Origin: Streptomyces sp. SCUT-3
Lineage (GTDB): Bacteria > Actinomycetota > Actinomycetes > Streptomycetales > Streptomycetaceae
Length of the DNA: 64,000 nt
Direction: 5' to 3'
Assembly: GCF_014083985.1 (NCBI RefSeq)
Contig: NZ_CP046907.1
Coordinates: forward strand, 4,812,501 to 4,876,500
The notes beneath the pieces were generated by a model. The model did no database searches, had not been told where the DNA came from, and saw only the letters and a program-made list of their open reading frames with translations. Shown piece after piece: positions 45,431 to 57,241 of the stretch. The translations under genes and the position numbers were made by a program. The stretch's first letter is position 1, and every line of letters begins with the position of its first letter.

Positions 45431-46339
45431 ATGAGGACCGAACGGGGAAGGACGGGCGACGAGGGCAGCTGGGAGATCCGGCAGGGGCTTCCCGATCCCC
45501 GCCTGCGTGGCCGCGTGCTCGGGTACCGCGGGCACCGGATGGACCTGGGAGGGCCCCGGCGGCGGCTCGAGGTGCCGGTGAGCGCGGTGACGCTGGTGGT
45601 GGAGTTCGAGAGCACCGTGCTGCTCACCGACGCGGCGGAGCCGGGCCGGAGCGCGACCCTGTCCTCCCTGGTCAGCGGAGTGCACCGGACCGCCACCGTC
45701 GGCGAGTACGCCGGGCGGCTGCACGGCGTCACGGTCTCCCTCACCCCCGCCGGGGCCTACGAGATGCTGGGCCCGGTGGTGGGGGACCTGGGCAACCAGT
45801 GGGCGGACCCGGCCGACGTCCTCGGAACGGACGGACGGGACCTGGCCGCCAGGCTGACGGACGCACCGGACTGGCCGTCCCGCTACCGCATCCTGGACCG
45901 CTTCTTCGTCTCCCGGCTCCTGGAGGGGACGCCGTGGAGGCCGGAGGTCGCCTTCGCGTGGAGGGAGCTGCACCGCACCGGAGGGACGGTGCCGATCCGC
46001 AGGCTCGCCGGGACGACCGGGTACAGCCTCCGCCGGCTGGAGACCCTGTTCCGCCGGCAGGTGGGACTGACCCCGAAGCAGGCGGCCCAGGTGCTGCGGC
46101 TGAGGCGGGTCCTCCAGATGTACGAGAGGGAGCCGGGGCTGGGCGGCGCCGAGATCGCGGCGCGCTGCGGGTTCTTCGACCAGGCGCACCTGGACCACAC
46201 CTTCCGGGCGATGGTGGGGTGCTCGCCGCGCCGCTTCTTCGCCCACCGCTCGGCGGGCGGCCCCACGGAGCCGGTCGACAGGCTGGCCGGGACCGTCACC
46301 AGCGCGCTGCTGCCAACCGGGACGGCCGGGGCTCTGTGA
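45431..46339 (+). CDS. AraC-family transcriptional regulator
   Basis: A 302-residue regulator. The N-terminal 165 residues form a beta-rich domain (GYRGHRMDLGGPRRRLEVPVS, VSLTPAGAYEMLGPVVGDL), as in the helix-turn-helix AraC group that senses small ligands. The C-terminal double HTH (about 190-285) has IRRLAGTTGYSLRRLETLFRRQVGLTPKQ and IAARCGFFDQAHLDHTFRAMVGCSPRRF. The ATG follows GGGAGGAG. Its target is unknown; the divergent PRC-barrel operon is the nearest candidate. Confidence 0.9.
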   Translation: MRTERGRTGDEGSWEIRQGLPDPRLRGRVLGYRGHRMDLGGPRRRLEVPVSAVTLVVEFESTVLLTDAAEPGRSATLSSLVSGVHRTATVGEYAGRLHGVTVSLTPAGAYEMLGPVVGDLGNQWADPADVLGTDGRDLAARLTDAPDWPSRYRILDRFFVSRLLEGTPWRPEVAFAWRELHRTGGTVPIRRLAGTTGYSLRRLETLFRRQVGLTPKQAAQVLRLRRVLQMYEREPGLGGAEIAARCGFFDQAHLDHTFRAMVGCSPRRFFAHRSAGGPTEPVDRLAGTVTSALLPTGTAGAL

Positions 46340-46389
46340 CCCGGGGCGCGGCGGCCCGGGTGCGGTGACCGGGGCTCTGTGACCCGGGG
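46326..46389. repeat. 21-base direct repeat at the araC-type gene end
   Basis: The word CCGGGGCTCTGTGACCCGGGG occurs at 46326-46346, spanning the stop codon, and again at 46369-46389. The two copies are identical and start 43 bases apart. Confidence 0.8.
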
Positions 46390-46489
46390 TGCCGCGGTCC
46401 GGGGCGCCGTCACACTGCGTGGCCGGCCGGACATGGGAGTTCGCTTTTTTACAAGTCCGGCGGAACGCCGCCGGTGGAAGCTTGTTCCA

Positions 46490-46518
46490 GGCCCTGCGCC
46501 ACGGGGGGACGCAGGGCC
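46490..46518 (+). terminator. Hairpin after the AraC-type gene
   Basis: A nine-pair stem (GGCCCTGCG and its complement) with an 11-base loop in the convergent gap. Confidence 0.45.
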
Positions 46519-46538
46519 GCCACCGTCACCGGGCCGCT

Positions 46539-46577
46539 GCTCCCGGCCCGGCCCCGGGGAGGGGCCGGGCCGGGAGC
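46539..46577 (-). terminator. Terminator of the serine protease gene
   Basis: Seventeen perfect pairs with a five-base loop, beginning ten bases downstream of the minus-strand stop. Confidence 0.75.
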
Positions 46578-46587
46578 CGTCCGTCCG

Positions 46588-47481
46588 TCAGGGCAGGTCG
46601 ACGAAGGGCGCCAGGAAGGCGCGGGCGCCGGGGGCGTCCAGGCGGTAGACCACGTTCGTGGCGTAGCACGGCGAGTCGCCGGTGATCGTCGTCGCGACCA
46701 GCACCCGCTTCCCGTCGAGCTCGGCGAAGTTGGGGCCGCCGGAGTCGCCGTAGCAGGCGCCGCCGTTGCCCTGGGGCTCGGTCATGGCGAGCCGTATCCA
46801 GGCGTCGTTGAGCGCGTTGAAGCTCACCGGGGCCTTCATCCGGACACCGCCGCCGGGGTGGGTGTGGCCCCCGGGGCCGCGGCGGGCCTCCTGGGTGCCG
46901 TAGCCGGCCACGGTGAAGTCGGTGCCGTCCAGGCCCTGCGGCCCGAGCGCGCCGAGCTGCCCGGCCCCGGGGAGGACGGCCGGTGTGAAGCTCCAGCGCT
47001 CCCGCATGTCCTGCGCCGGGACCTCGACCACCGAGATGTCGCGGGTGTCGGAGGCCGGCCCGGGGTATTCGGGGTGGCTGTGGGCGGTGCCCTCGACGGC
47101 CACCGCGGCCGCGACGGCCGCCGGGTCGCCCGGGTGCGCGGCCGCCGCCTCGTCCAGGGCGGACTGGACGTCCTGCTCCAGCGAGACGAAGAACCGCACG
47201 TTCTCCGGCCAGTCGGTGGTGCAGTGCGCGGCGGTCAGGAAGGTGTCCGCGTCGATCATGGTGCCCGAGCAGACCCAGTCGACCCGGTCCGGGGTCCGCG
47301 GGTCCGCGTCGTTGTCCCAGGTCGCCACCAGGGCGCCGACCTCGGTGCGCTCGGGCGCGGGGGTGGCGTTGTAGGAGCCGATGGCAGCGGCGGGCAGGGC
47401 CGCTGCCAGGGCCAGGGCGGTCGTGGTCGCCGCGAGGACGGACGCCCGGACCGTGACCGAGCGCGGATGGGTGGCCTTCAC
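46588..47481 (-). CDS. Secreted trypsin-like serine protease
   Basis: A 297-residue S1-family protease with a signal peptide (basic start, hydrophobic ATTTALALAAALPAAA, cleavage near AIG). The triad is visible: His in FLTAAHCTTDW, Asp in SDTRDISVVEV and Ser in CYGDSGGP. Cys pairs flank the His and Ser as in trypsin folds. There is no propeptide or binding domain. The GTG at 47481 gives a short n-region; GGGG lies about ten bases upstream, and an ATG at 47538 is an alternative start. It ends at a strong terminator and diverges from the MazF-like gene. Confidence 0.88.
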   Translation of the reverse strand: MKATHPRSVTVRASVLAATTTALALAAALPAAAIGSYNATPAPERTEVGALVATWDNDADPRTPDRVDWVCSGTMIDADTFLTAAHCTTDWPENVRFFVSLEQDVQSALDEAAAAHPGDPAAVAAAVAVEGTAHSHPEYPGPASDTRDISVVEVPAQDMRERWSFTPAVLPGAGQLGALGPQGLDGTDFTVAGYGTQEARRGPGGHTHPGGGVRMKAPVSFNALNDAWIRLAMTEPQGNGGACYGDSGGPNFAELDGKRVLVATTITGDSPCYATNVVYRLDAPGARAFLAPFVDLP

Positions 47482-47644
47482 TGTGGTGGTGCCCCTTTCC
47501 TCATCGGCCGCCCGTTCGGCGGCGCGCAGGGCATTCAACCCCCTCGCGGTGCCCCGGCGACAGGGGTGCGCACGACCCGGCTCCGACTCGCTCGACGCCC
47601 CGGGGCGCCCGCCGACCGGTTCAACGCCCCGCGGGGCGTGGGGC

Positions 47645-47650
47645 TAGCGT
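47645..47650 (+). promoter_or_regulatory. -10 box for a leaderless MazF-like transcript
   Basis: TAGCGT ends seven bases before the GTG at 47657, with no ribosome site in between. Confidence 0.45.
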
Positions 47651-47656
47651 GTCCGC

Positions 47657-48118
47657 GTGACGACATCGACCAACGAGCCCGCGGGCACCGCCGCTTCTCC
47701 CGGACGCTTCGGGAAGGAGGCCACCACCGAGGCCGACCCGAGCCGCGTGGGCCGGGTGCGCACGGCGTACGCGCCCGACCCGGACGGCGACCCGGACCCC
47801 GGCGAGATCGTCTGGACCTGGGTGCCCTACGAGGAGAACGACGGGCGCGGCAAGGACCGGCCGGTGCTGGTGGTGGGCCACGAGGAGGCCGGCACGCTGC
47901 TGGCGGTGCAGCTGTCCAGCAGGCGGCACGACGGCGACCACGAGTGGCTGCCGCTCGGCTCGGGCCCGTGGGACCGCTCCGGGCGGGACTCGTGGGTCGA
48001 CCTGGACCGGGTCCTGCGGGTGCACCCGGGCGGCATGCGGCGCGAGGCGTGCGCCCTGGACCGCGCCCGGTACAACCGGGTGGTGCACAGCCTGCAGCTG
48101 CGCCACGGCTGGCGCTGA
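47657..48118 (+). CDS. PemK/MazF-family protein without an adjacent antitoxin
   Basis: A 153-residue protein. Residues 1-40 are disordered; the core has GEIVWTWVPYEENDGRGKDRPVLVVG, LLAVQLSSR, WVDLDRVLRV and a C-terminal helix RARYNRVVHSL, fitting the SH3-like PemK/MazF endoribonuclease fold. The usual antitoxin gene is not found on either side: upstream is a divergent protease gene and downstream a phosphatase. It may be a solitary homologue with a housekeeping role rather than an active toxin. Leaderless initiation is likely. Confidence 0.85.
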   Translation: MTTSTNEPAGTAASPGRFGKEATTEADPSRVGRVRTAYAPDPDGDPDPGEIVWTWVPYEENDGRGKDRPVLVVGHEEAGTLLAVQLSSRRHDGDHEWLPLGSGPWDRSGRDSWVDLDRVLRVHPGGMRREACALDRARYNRVVHSLQLRHGWR

Positions 48119-48276
48119 CCGCCCGGCGTGCCCGGACGGCCCGGACGCCGGCGCCCGCCCGGCCCCGGGGCGCCCGCCCGGCCCCGGGGCGCCCACCCGG
48201 TCGTGGCACGGTTGCCCGGCCGGGCCGGAGCACCGAGAGTGGCGGTGACAGCCGCTCGTTCTCGGGAAGGGGCGCC

Positions 48277-50402
48277 ATGGGACGCACCGACGGGAGCGCC
48301 TCCAGCGGCCTGGCCCTGGAGGTCTTCGACCCCGCGCCGGTCGCGGTGGCGGCCGTCCTGGGCCCCCTGCACCTCCTGGCGTACACCAACGCCGACTACC
48401 GCAAGGTGTTCGGGGCCCGTCCGCTGGGGGTGCCGCTGCGGGAGGCGTTCTCCGACCTGGAGACGCGCGAGTACTTCTCCCTCTTCGACCGGGTCTTCGC
48501 CGAGCGGGAGGGGGTGCGCGTGGAGGAGGCCCCCGTGGTCCTCGCGCGCGCCGACGGGACGTCCGAAAGGCACTTCTTCACCTTCAGCCTGTCCCCGCTG
48601 ACCACCCGCACGGGGGAAGACGGGGTGCTGGTCGTGGCGGTCGAGACCACCCGGCAGACGGCTGCGGCGGAGCGCATCCGCGTCCTGTCCGAGGAGCGGC
48701 GCAGGGCCCTGCAGCGCTACCGCAGCCTGGTGACGGCCGGGGCCCAGGTCGTGTGGGTCAGCGACGCCGACGGGCGGTTCGTCGAACCCAGCCCGGGCTG
48801 GCAGCGCGTGACCGGCCAGACCTGGGAGGAGTACCGCGGCGACGGGTGGACGGAGGCCATCCACCCCCAGGACCGAGAAGCGGCCCGCCGGGCGCAGGCC
48901 GAGGCGCTGGAGCGGCTCCCCGACGTGTTCCGGTGGACCTACCGCCTGCGCACCGCGGACGGCGGCTACCGGCACTTCGCGGTGCGGGCGGTGCCGATCC
49001 GCGAGAACGGCGCCGTGGCCGAGTGGGTGGGCACCTGCACCGACGTCGAGGAGCAGTGGCGGCGCGACCGCCGCGAGGAGATCCTCGCCCGCGCCGCGGC
49101 GGCCGTGACCGAGACCATGCGGGTCCAGGACGCCTTCGCGGCGCTGGGCCGCGTGATCGTCCCGGACCTCGCCGACGAGTGCGCCGTCTACCTGGCCCTC
49201 GAGCCGGGCGACCCGCCCCCGGACCGGCCGGTCCTCGTCGAACGGGTCGCCGCCGTCGCCCGGGACGGCCTGCCGCCCGAACTGCCGCCCCGCCGCACGG
49301 AACGGTTCCCCCCGGACAGCGCGCCGGCCCGTGCGGTCCGGGAGCGCCGCCCGGTCCGCGCCGCCTTCCCGCCGGGGGCGGTGCCGCCCGGCACCGCCCC
49401 CCGGGGCAGCGTGCCGTGGCTGACCGCCGCGTCCGCGCACGGCATGGCGCTGCTGCCGGTCGTGGTCGACGGGGTGGTGACGGCGCTGGTGAGCACGGCG
49501 GTGTGCGGGGACCGCGACCCGCTGGGCGAGGAGGACGTCGAGCTGATGCTGGCCGTCCTGGAACGGGCGCACGGCGCCGTGAGCGGGGCCCTGCGCCTCC
49601 AGCGCGCCCAACGGGTGGCCCTGGCCCTGCAGCGGAGCCTGCTCACCGAACCGCCCCGGGTGCCGGGGGTCGAGATCGCCGCCCGCTACCTGCCCAGCCC
49701 GGCGGCGGCGGAGGTCGGGGGCGACTGGTACGACTCCTTCGTCCTGCCCTGCGGCGACCCCGTCCTGATCATCGGGGACGTGACCGGCCACGACGTGGAG
49801 GCGGCCGTCACCATGGGCAGGCTGCGCAACATGCTCCGGGCGCTCGCGGTCGACCGCAGGGAGGAGCTGCCCGGGGAGGTCCTGCGCCGGCTGGACCTCG
49901 CCCTCCGGGCCATGGCCCCCGGGGAGACCACCGCCACCTGCACCCTCGCCCGCGTCGAGCGGTCCCCGGACGGCGGGAGGCGGCTGGTCCACTCCGCGGC
50001 GGGCCACCCGCCGCCGCTGCTGGTCACAGGGGACGGGAACGCCCGCCTGCTCGCCGCGGCCCACGGCCCCCTCCTGGGAGTGCTCCCCGACGTGCCGCGC
50101 GGCAGTTCGGTGGACCCGCTGCCGCCGGGGAGCACCCTGCTGCTCTACACCGACGGCCTCGTCGAACGCCCGGGGGAGGACATCGACGAGGGCCTGGCCC
50201 GGCTGCTCCGGCACGCGGCCGGCCTGGCCCGCGAACCGGTGGAGGCGTTCTGCGACGAGCTGCTGGCCGCCGCGGACCCCACCGGCCACGACGACATCGC
50301 CGTGATCGCCCTGCGCCTGCCGGAGGGCCCCCGCACCGCCGGGGATCCCGCAGTGCCGGACCGGGGTGGGCCGCGGCCCGGGCCCTCGGGTAGCGTCGGA
50401 TC

Positions 50403-50406
<4 letters not shown>
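48277..50406 (+). CDS. PAS-PAS-GAF-SpoIIE protein phosphatase
   Basis: A 709-residue sensor phosphatase with PAS-like domains at about 10-125 and 145-265 (VWVSDADGRFVEPSPGWQRVTGQTWEEYRGDGWTEAIHPQDRE is a clear PAS_3 start). A GAF-like domain follows (about 275-430), then a PP2C/SpoIIE phosphatase domain (about 455-685) with QRSLLTEPPRVPGVEIAARYLPS, EVGGDWYDSF, IGDVTGHDVEAA, LLYTDGLVE and GHDDIAVIAL carrying the metal-binding Asp residues. Such proteins usually control anti-sigma-factor antagonists. The ATG follows GGAAGGGG. Its stop overlaps the RNase J start as ATGA. Confidence 0.92.
50391..50396 (+). promoter_or_regulatory. -10 box for a leaderless rnj transcript
   Basis: TAGCGT ends seven bases before the rnj ATG, inside the end of the phosphatase gene. 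It suggests that rnj is also transcribed on its own. Confidence 0.45.
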
Positions 50407-52088
<1,682 letters not shown>

Positions 52089-52161
52089 CGGACGGCGCCG
52101 GCCCCCGCCCCGGCCCGCCCCGGCACCGGCCCGGCCCCGCACCCGCGGGGACCGGCCCCGG

Positions 52162-52184
52162 ATGTCGGTGCCGGCCCGTACGGT
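52162..52184 (+). promoter_or_regulatory. RecA-NDp/PafBC-like promoter of uvrB
   Basis: TGTCGGTG, eight bases, then TACGGT matches tTGTCRGTG-N8-TAnnnT. The -10 ends seven bases before the uvrB ATG, predicting a leaderless, DNA-damage-inducible message. Assignment is by pattern only. Confidence 0.6.
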
Positions 52185-52190
52185 GGTGGC

Positions 52191-54281
<2,091 letters not shown>

Positions 54282-54298
54282 GGGCACGCGGGCAGGGG

Positions 54299-54330
54299 AC
54301 GCCGGGCAGGGAGGGACGGGCCCGGCGTCC
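54299..54330 (+). terminator. Terminator after uvrB
   Basis: A ten-pair perfect stem (GACGCCGGGC and its complement) with a 12-base loop, 18 bases after the stop. The word CCCGGCGTCCGTCGCG is repeated just downstream. Confidence 0.6.
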
Positions 54331-54509
54331 GTCGCGCGCCCCCCGGCGTCCGTCGCGACCCCGGGACCGGCCGTGCCCGGAGTACCGCTGTGTCCCAGGA
54401 CCGCCACAACGGGGCACTCGGACGCGCCGGAGGGCGTTCCCCTTGCGTAGGGTGCGGAACGACCGCACAACGGCCGGTGGTCGCGGCCACCATAGAGAAG
54501 GGACACGCC

Positions 54510-55082
54510 ATGTCCGTCAGCCTCGTCAAGGGACAGCGGATCAGCCTGGAGAAGTCGGGCGGCGGTGAACTGAGCGTGGTCCGCATGGGTCTGGGCTGGG
54601 ACGCGGTCAAACGGCGCGGCCTGTTCGGCAGGCGGGAGCAGGAGATCGACCTGGACGCCTCCGTGGTCCTCTTCGCCGACAACCAGCCGGTGGACGTGGT
54701 GTTCTTCCAGCACCTCACCAGCGACGACGGCTCCGTGCGGCACACCGGCGACAACCGCACCGGCGCCGGCTCCGGCGACGACGAGTCGATCCTGGTGGAC
54801 CTGCAGCGGGTGCCCGTCCACATCTCCCAGCTGGTCTTCACCGTGAACTCCTTCACCGGCCAGACCTTCCAGGAGGTGGAGAACGCCTTCTGCCGCCTGG
54901 TCGACGAGTCCAGCGGCGAGGAACTGGCGCGCTACACCCTCACCGGCGGCGGCAACTACACCGCACAGGTCATGGCCAAGGTCTACCGCCACGGTGACGG
55001 CTGGAAGATGGCCGCCATCGGCGAGCCCGCCTCCGGCCGCACCTTCCAGGACCTGATGCCGGCCATCGCCGCACACCTGTAG
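54510..55082 (+). CDS. terD: TerD-family stress protein
   Basis: A 190-residue TerD-domain protein: MSVSLVKGQRISLEK, VRMGLGWD, EIDLDASVVLF, HTGDNRTGAGSGDDESILVDL with acidic residues that bind calcium in this family, VFTVNSFTGQTFQEVENAFCRL, and a C-terminal FQDLMPAIAAHL. TerD proteins are induced by tellurite, oxidants and other envelope or DNA stress; the mechanism is not settled. AGAAGGG precedes the ATG. It is followed by a TerD-fusion gene and then terC, forming a small ter group inside the uvr gene region. Confidence 0.93.
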   Translation: MSVSLVKGQRISLEKSGGGELSVVRMGLGWDAVKRRGLFGRREQEIDLDASVVLFADNQPVDVVFFQHLTSDDGSVRHTGDNRTGAGSGDDESILVDLQRVPVHISQLVFTVNSFTGQTFQEVENAFCRLVDESSGEELARYTLTGGGNYTAQVMAKVYRHGDGWKMAAIGEPASGRTFQDLMPAIAAHL

Positions 55083-55093
55083 GGCGGACCGGG

Positions 55094-55116
55094 GCCGCCC
55101 GCCGACGGCGGGCGGC
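55094..55116 (+). terminator. Hairpin between terD and the TerD-fusion gene
   Basis: A ten-pair GC stem with a three-base loop, 11 bases after the terD stop. It may limit read-through rather than abolish it. Confidence 0.5.
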
Positions 55117-55205
55117 GGCAGGGCCCGCCCGCGCGGACGGCGCGGGCGGAGGGCACGGCACGGACGGCGGCAGGGGCCGCCGCAGGAGCAGGGGGCGTTG
55201 CGCGG

Positions 55206-56969
55206 ATGGCCGTCGAACTCGTGAGGGGCCAGAACCTTCCACTGCCCGGCACCCGCCTGAGGGTGGCGGTCCGCGCGGCGGAACCGGTGGTCGTGGCGGC
55301 GGTGCTGGCCGACGCGGCGGGGCGGGCCCGGGGAACGGACCGGGTGGCGCACCCGGGAGCCCCCGCGCTGCCCGGCGTGGCCGTGCCCGCCGGCGCCGCG
55401 GCGCGGCACGAGGTGGCCGTCGACCTGGAGGCGCTCCCGCCGGGGACGGAGCGGCTCGCCGTGGTGCTGGTGCTCCCCGGCGGCCGGTTCGGCGCGGCAG
55501 AGGCCCCGTACGCCTCGGTCGAGGACGCGGAGGGCGGCACGGTCGCCGGCTTCGCCCTCTCCGGGCTCGGTGAGGAGACGGCCGTGGTCGCCGTCGAGTT
55601 GTACCGGCGGCAGGGCGTCTGGAAGGTCCGGGCGGTGGGCCAGGGCTACGCGGGCGGGTTCGGCGAACTGCTTGCTGACCACGGCCTGGCCCGGGCCCCG
55701 CAGGTGCTCCGCGCGGTCGCGGACGCGGGCCGTGCGGTCGCCGCCCCGGCCGCCGGTGCGACCGGGGAGCACGGGGCGGTGGGCGGCGCGGCGGAAGCCC
55801 CTGCCGCCGGGGCCCCCGCCACCGGATTCCCCGCCACCGGGTCCCCCGCAGCGGGACCGGACCCCGGCCGGCCGACCGAGGAGCGCCTGTACCGCCAGGT
55901 CTGGGGGATGTTCGAGGACCTGGCCCGTGCGGTCGCCGCGTACCGCAGCGCGGTGGACTTCGCCGAGTCGCGGATGGAGCGGGAGCTGGAGCGGGTCCTG
56001 GACGACCCGGCCGCCCGGATCGGAACGGCCGCGGCCGCGGCCCGCGAGGCGGCCCGGACCAGGTGCGCCGAACTGGTGGAGCGGGCCCGGGCCGTCCTGG
56101 ACCGTGACGTGCTGCAGCTGGCCGAGGAGGCCGACGAGGTCGAGCCCGCGCTGCCGGCCGCCCTCGCCCGGTGGGACAGTCCCGCATGGAGCGCGTTCCG
56201 CGCCCCTGCGGAGGCGCCCCGGGCACTGAGGCTGGGGGACCTGACGGTTCCCGAGGCCCCGGGACTGCGCATCCCGATGCTGGTGGCGCTGCCCCTGGAG
56301 CGCGGGCTGTGGGTGGACAGCGGTCGCGGGGAGGAGGGCGCGGGGGACTTCGCGCCGGAGGAGGCGGACGCCCTGGCGCTCGCGGTCGCGGTGGCCCTGG
56401 TGGTCCGGCTGACGGCCGCGCACCCGGCGGGCGGGCCCGCCCTGGAAGTGGTCGACCCGGCGGGCACGGCGATGCCCGCGCTCGCCCCGCTGCTGGCGGC
56501 CGGTGTGCTGCGCGAACCGCCCGCCCCGGGCGCCGCGGGGGTCTCGGAGACGCTGGAGCGGCTGGTGCGACGGGTCGACCTGGTGCAGATGGCGGTGCGC
56601 GGCGGCGCCGTCGACGCGCTGCCGCCCGGGCTGGACCCTGCGGGGCTGCTGCTGCTCGTGCACGACTTCCCGCACGGTTTCGACGACCGGTCGATCACCC
56701 GTCTGCGCTACCTGGCGGACGAGGGCCCCGCGGCGGGCGTGCACCTGCTGATGGTCGCCGACCGCGAGGAGGCCGCCGGCCACGGCCCGCTGCTGGACCC
56801 GCTGTGGCGGAGCCTGCTCCGGCTCACCCCGGTGCCCGAGGCGTACCTGGCCGACCCGTGGGTGGGGCACGCCTGGACGTTTCACCCGCTGCTCCCGGAG
56901 TCCGGCAGTACGGTCCTGGACCGGGCGGCCCGGGCCTCCGCCGAGGCCCGCCGGGCCTCGGGGCGCTGA
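55206..56969 (+). CDS. TerD-domain / degenerate FtsK-like fusion protein
   Basis: A 587-residue fusion. Residues 1-160 form a reduced TerD-like domain (MAVELVRGQNLPLPGTRLRV; VVAVELYRRQGVWKVRAVGQGYAGGFGELL). A Gly/Ala/Pro linker (about 175-215) is followed by a long helical region (220-310). The C-terminal 260 residues resemble an FtsK-like P-loop domain: LRIPMLVALPLERGLWVDSG stands where the nucleotide-binding strand-loop should be, but the Walker A Gly-Lys-Ser/Thr is missing, while LLLLVHDFPHGFDD resembles Walker B. It is therefore probably a non-hydrolysing relative. Related TerD-linked ATPase-like proteins occur in actinomycetes; the role is unknown. The ATG lacks a strong ribosome site. 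Confidence 0.72.
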   Translation: MAVELVRGQNLPLPGTRLRVAVRAAEPVVVAAVLADAAGRARGTDRVAHPGAPALPGVAVPAGAAARHEVAVDLEALPPGTERLAVVLVLPGGRFGAAEAPYASVEDAEGGTVAGFALSGLGEETAVVAVELYRRQGVWKVRAVGQGYAGGFGELLADHGLARAPQVLRAVADAGRAVAAPAAGATGEHGAVGGAAEAPAAGAPATGFPATGSPAAGPDPGRPTEERLYRQVWGMFEDLARAVAAYRSAVDFAESRMERELERVLDDPAARIGTAAAAAREAARTRCAELVERARAVLDRDVLQLAEEADEVEPALPAALARWDSPAWSAFRAPAEAPRALRLGDLTVPEAPGLRIPMLVALPLERGLWVDSGRGEEGAGDFAPEEADALALAVAVALVVRLTAAHPAGGPALEVVDPAGTAMPALAPLLAAGVLREPPAPGAAGVSETLERLVRRVDLVQMAVRGGAVDALPPGLDPAGLLLLVHDFPHGFDDRSITRLRYLADEGPAAGVHLLMVADREEAAGHGPLLDPLWRSLLRLTPVPEAYLADPWVGHAWTFHPLLPESGSTVLDRAARASAEARRASGR

Positions 56970-57056
56970 CCGCCGGGCCGCGCGGCCCGGCTCCCGGGGA
57001 CCCGGCCCCCGAAGGCCCGGCCTCCGAAGGCCCGTGAGGGCTTTCACCAGGCTTTC

Positions 57057-57086
57057 TTTACCTTTTCATGGGGTCCCCTGTACTGT
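57057..57086 (+). promoter_or_regulatory. Putative promoter of the terC riboswitch transcript
   Basis: TTTACC, 18 bases, then TACTGT. A start about seven bases later falls directly before the first riboswitch stem. Confidence 0.4.
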
Positions 57087-57094
57087 TCTTTGGG

Positions 57095-57195
57095 CGGAGG
57101 GGAGTATTCCCTGCTGCGACGAGCCCGTCATCACGGTGCCCCACGGCACCCGGGCCGTCGGCCCGGCGCACGCGTCCGGGTGGAAGAGACCTCCG
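57095..57195 (+). promoter_or_regulatory. yybP-ykoY manganese riboswitch upstream of terC
   Basis: All the family hallmarks are here: a closing stem CGGAGG (57095-57100) with CCTCCG (57190-57195), the internal GGGGAGTA right after the 5' strand, CCGTCATCACGG in the middle, a GC hairpin, and GGAAGAGACC just before the 3' strand. This RNA class binds Mn(II) and turns on exporters. TerC proteins are well-known targets, some shown to export manganese. It sits about 45 bases ahead of the ribosome site of terC. Confidence 0.85.
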
Positions 57196-57241
57196 GCAGC
57201 GACGACGCTGACACTTGCCGTCTCAATCTGCCGGAGGAGCA

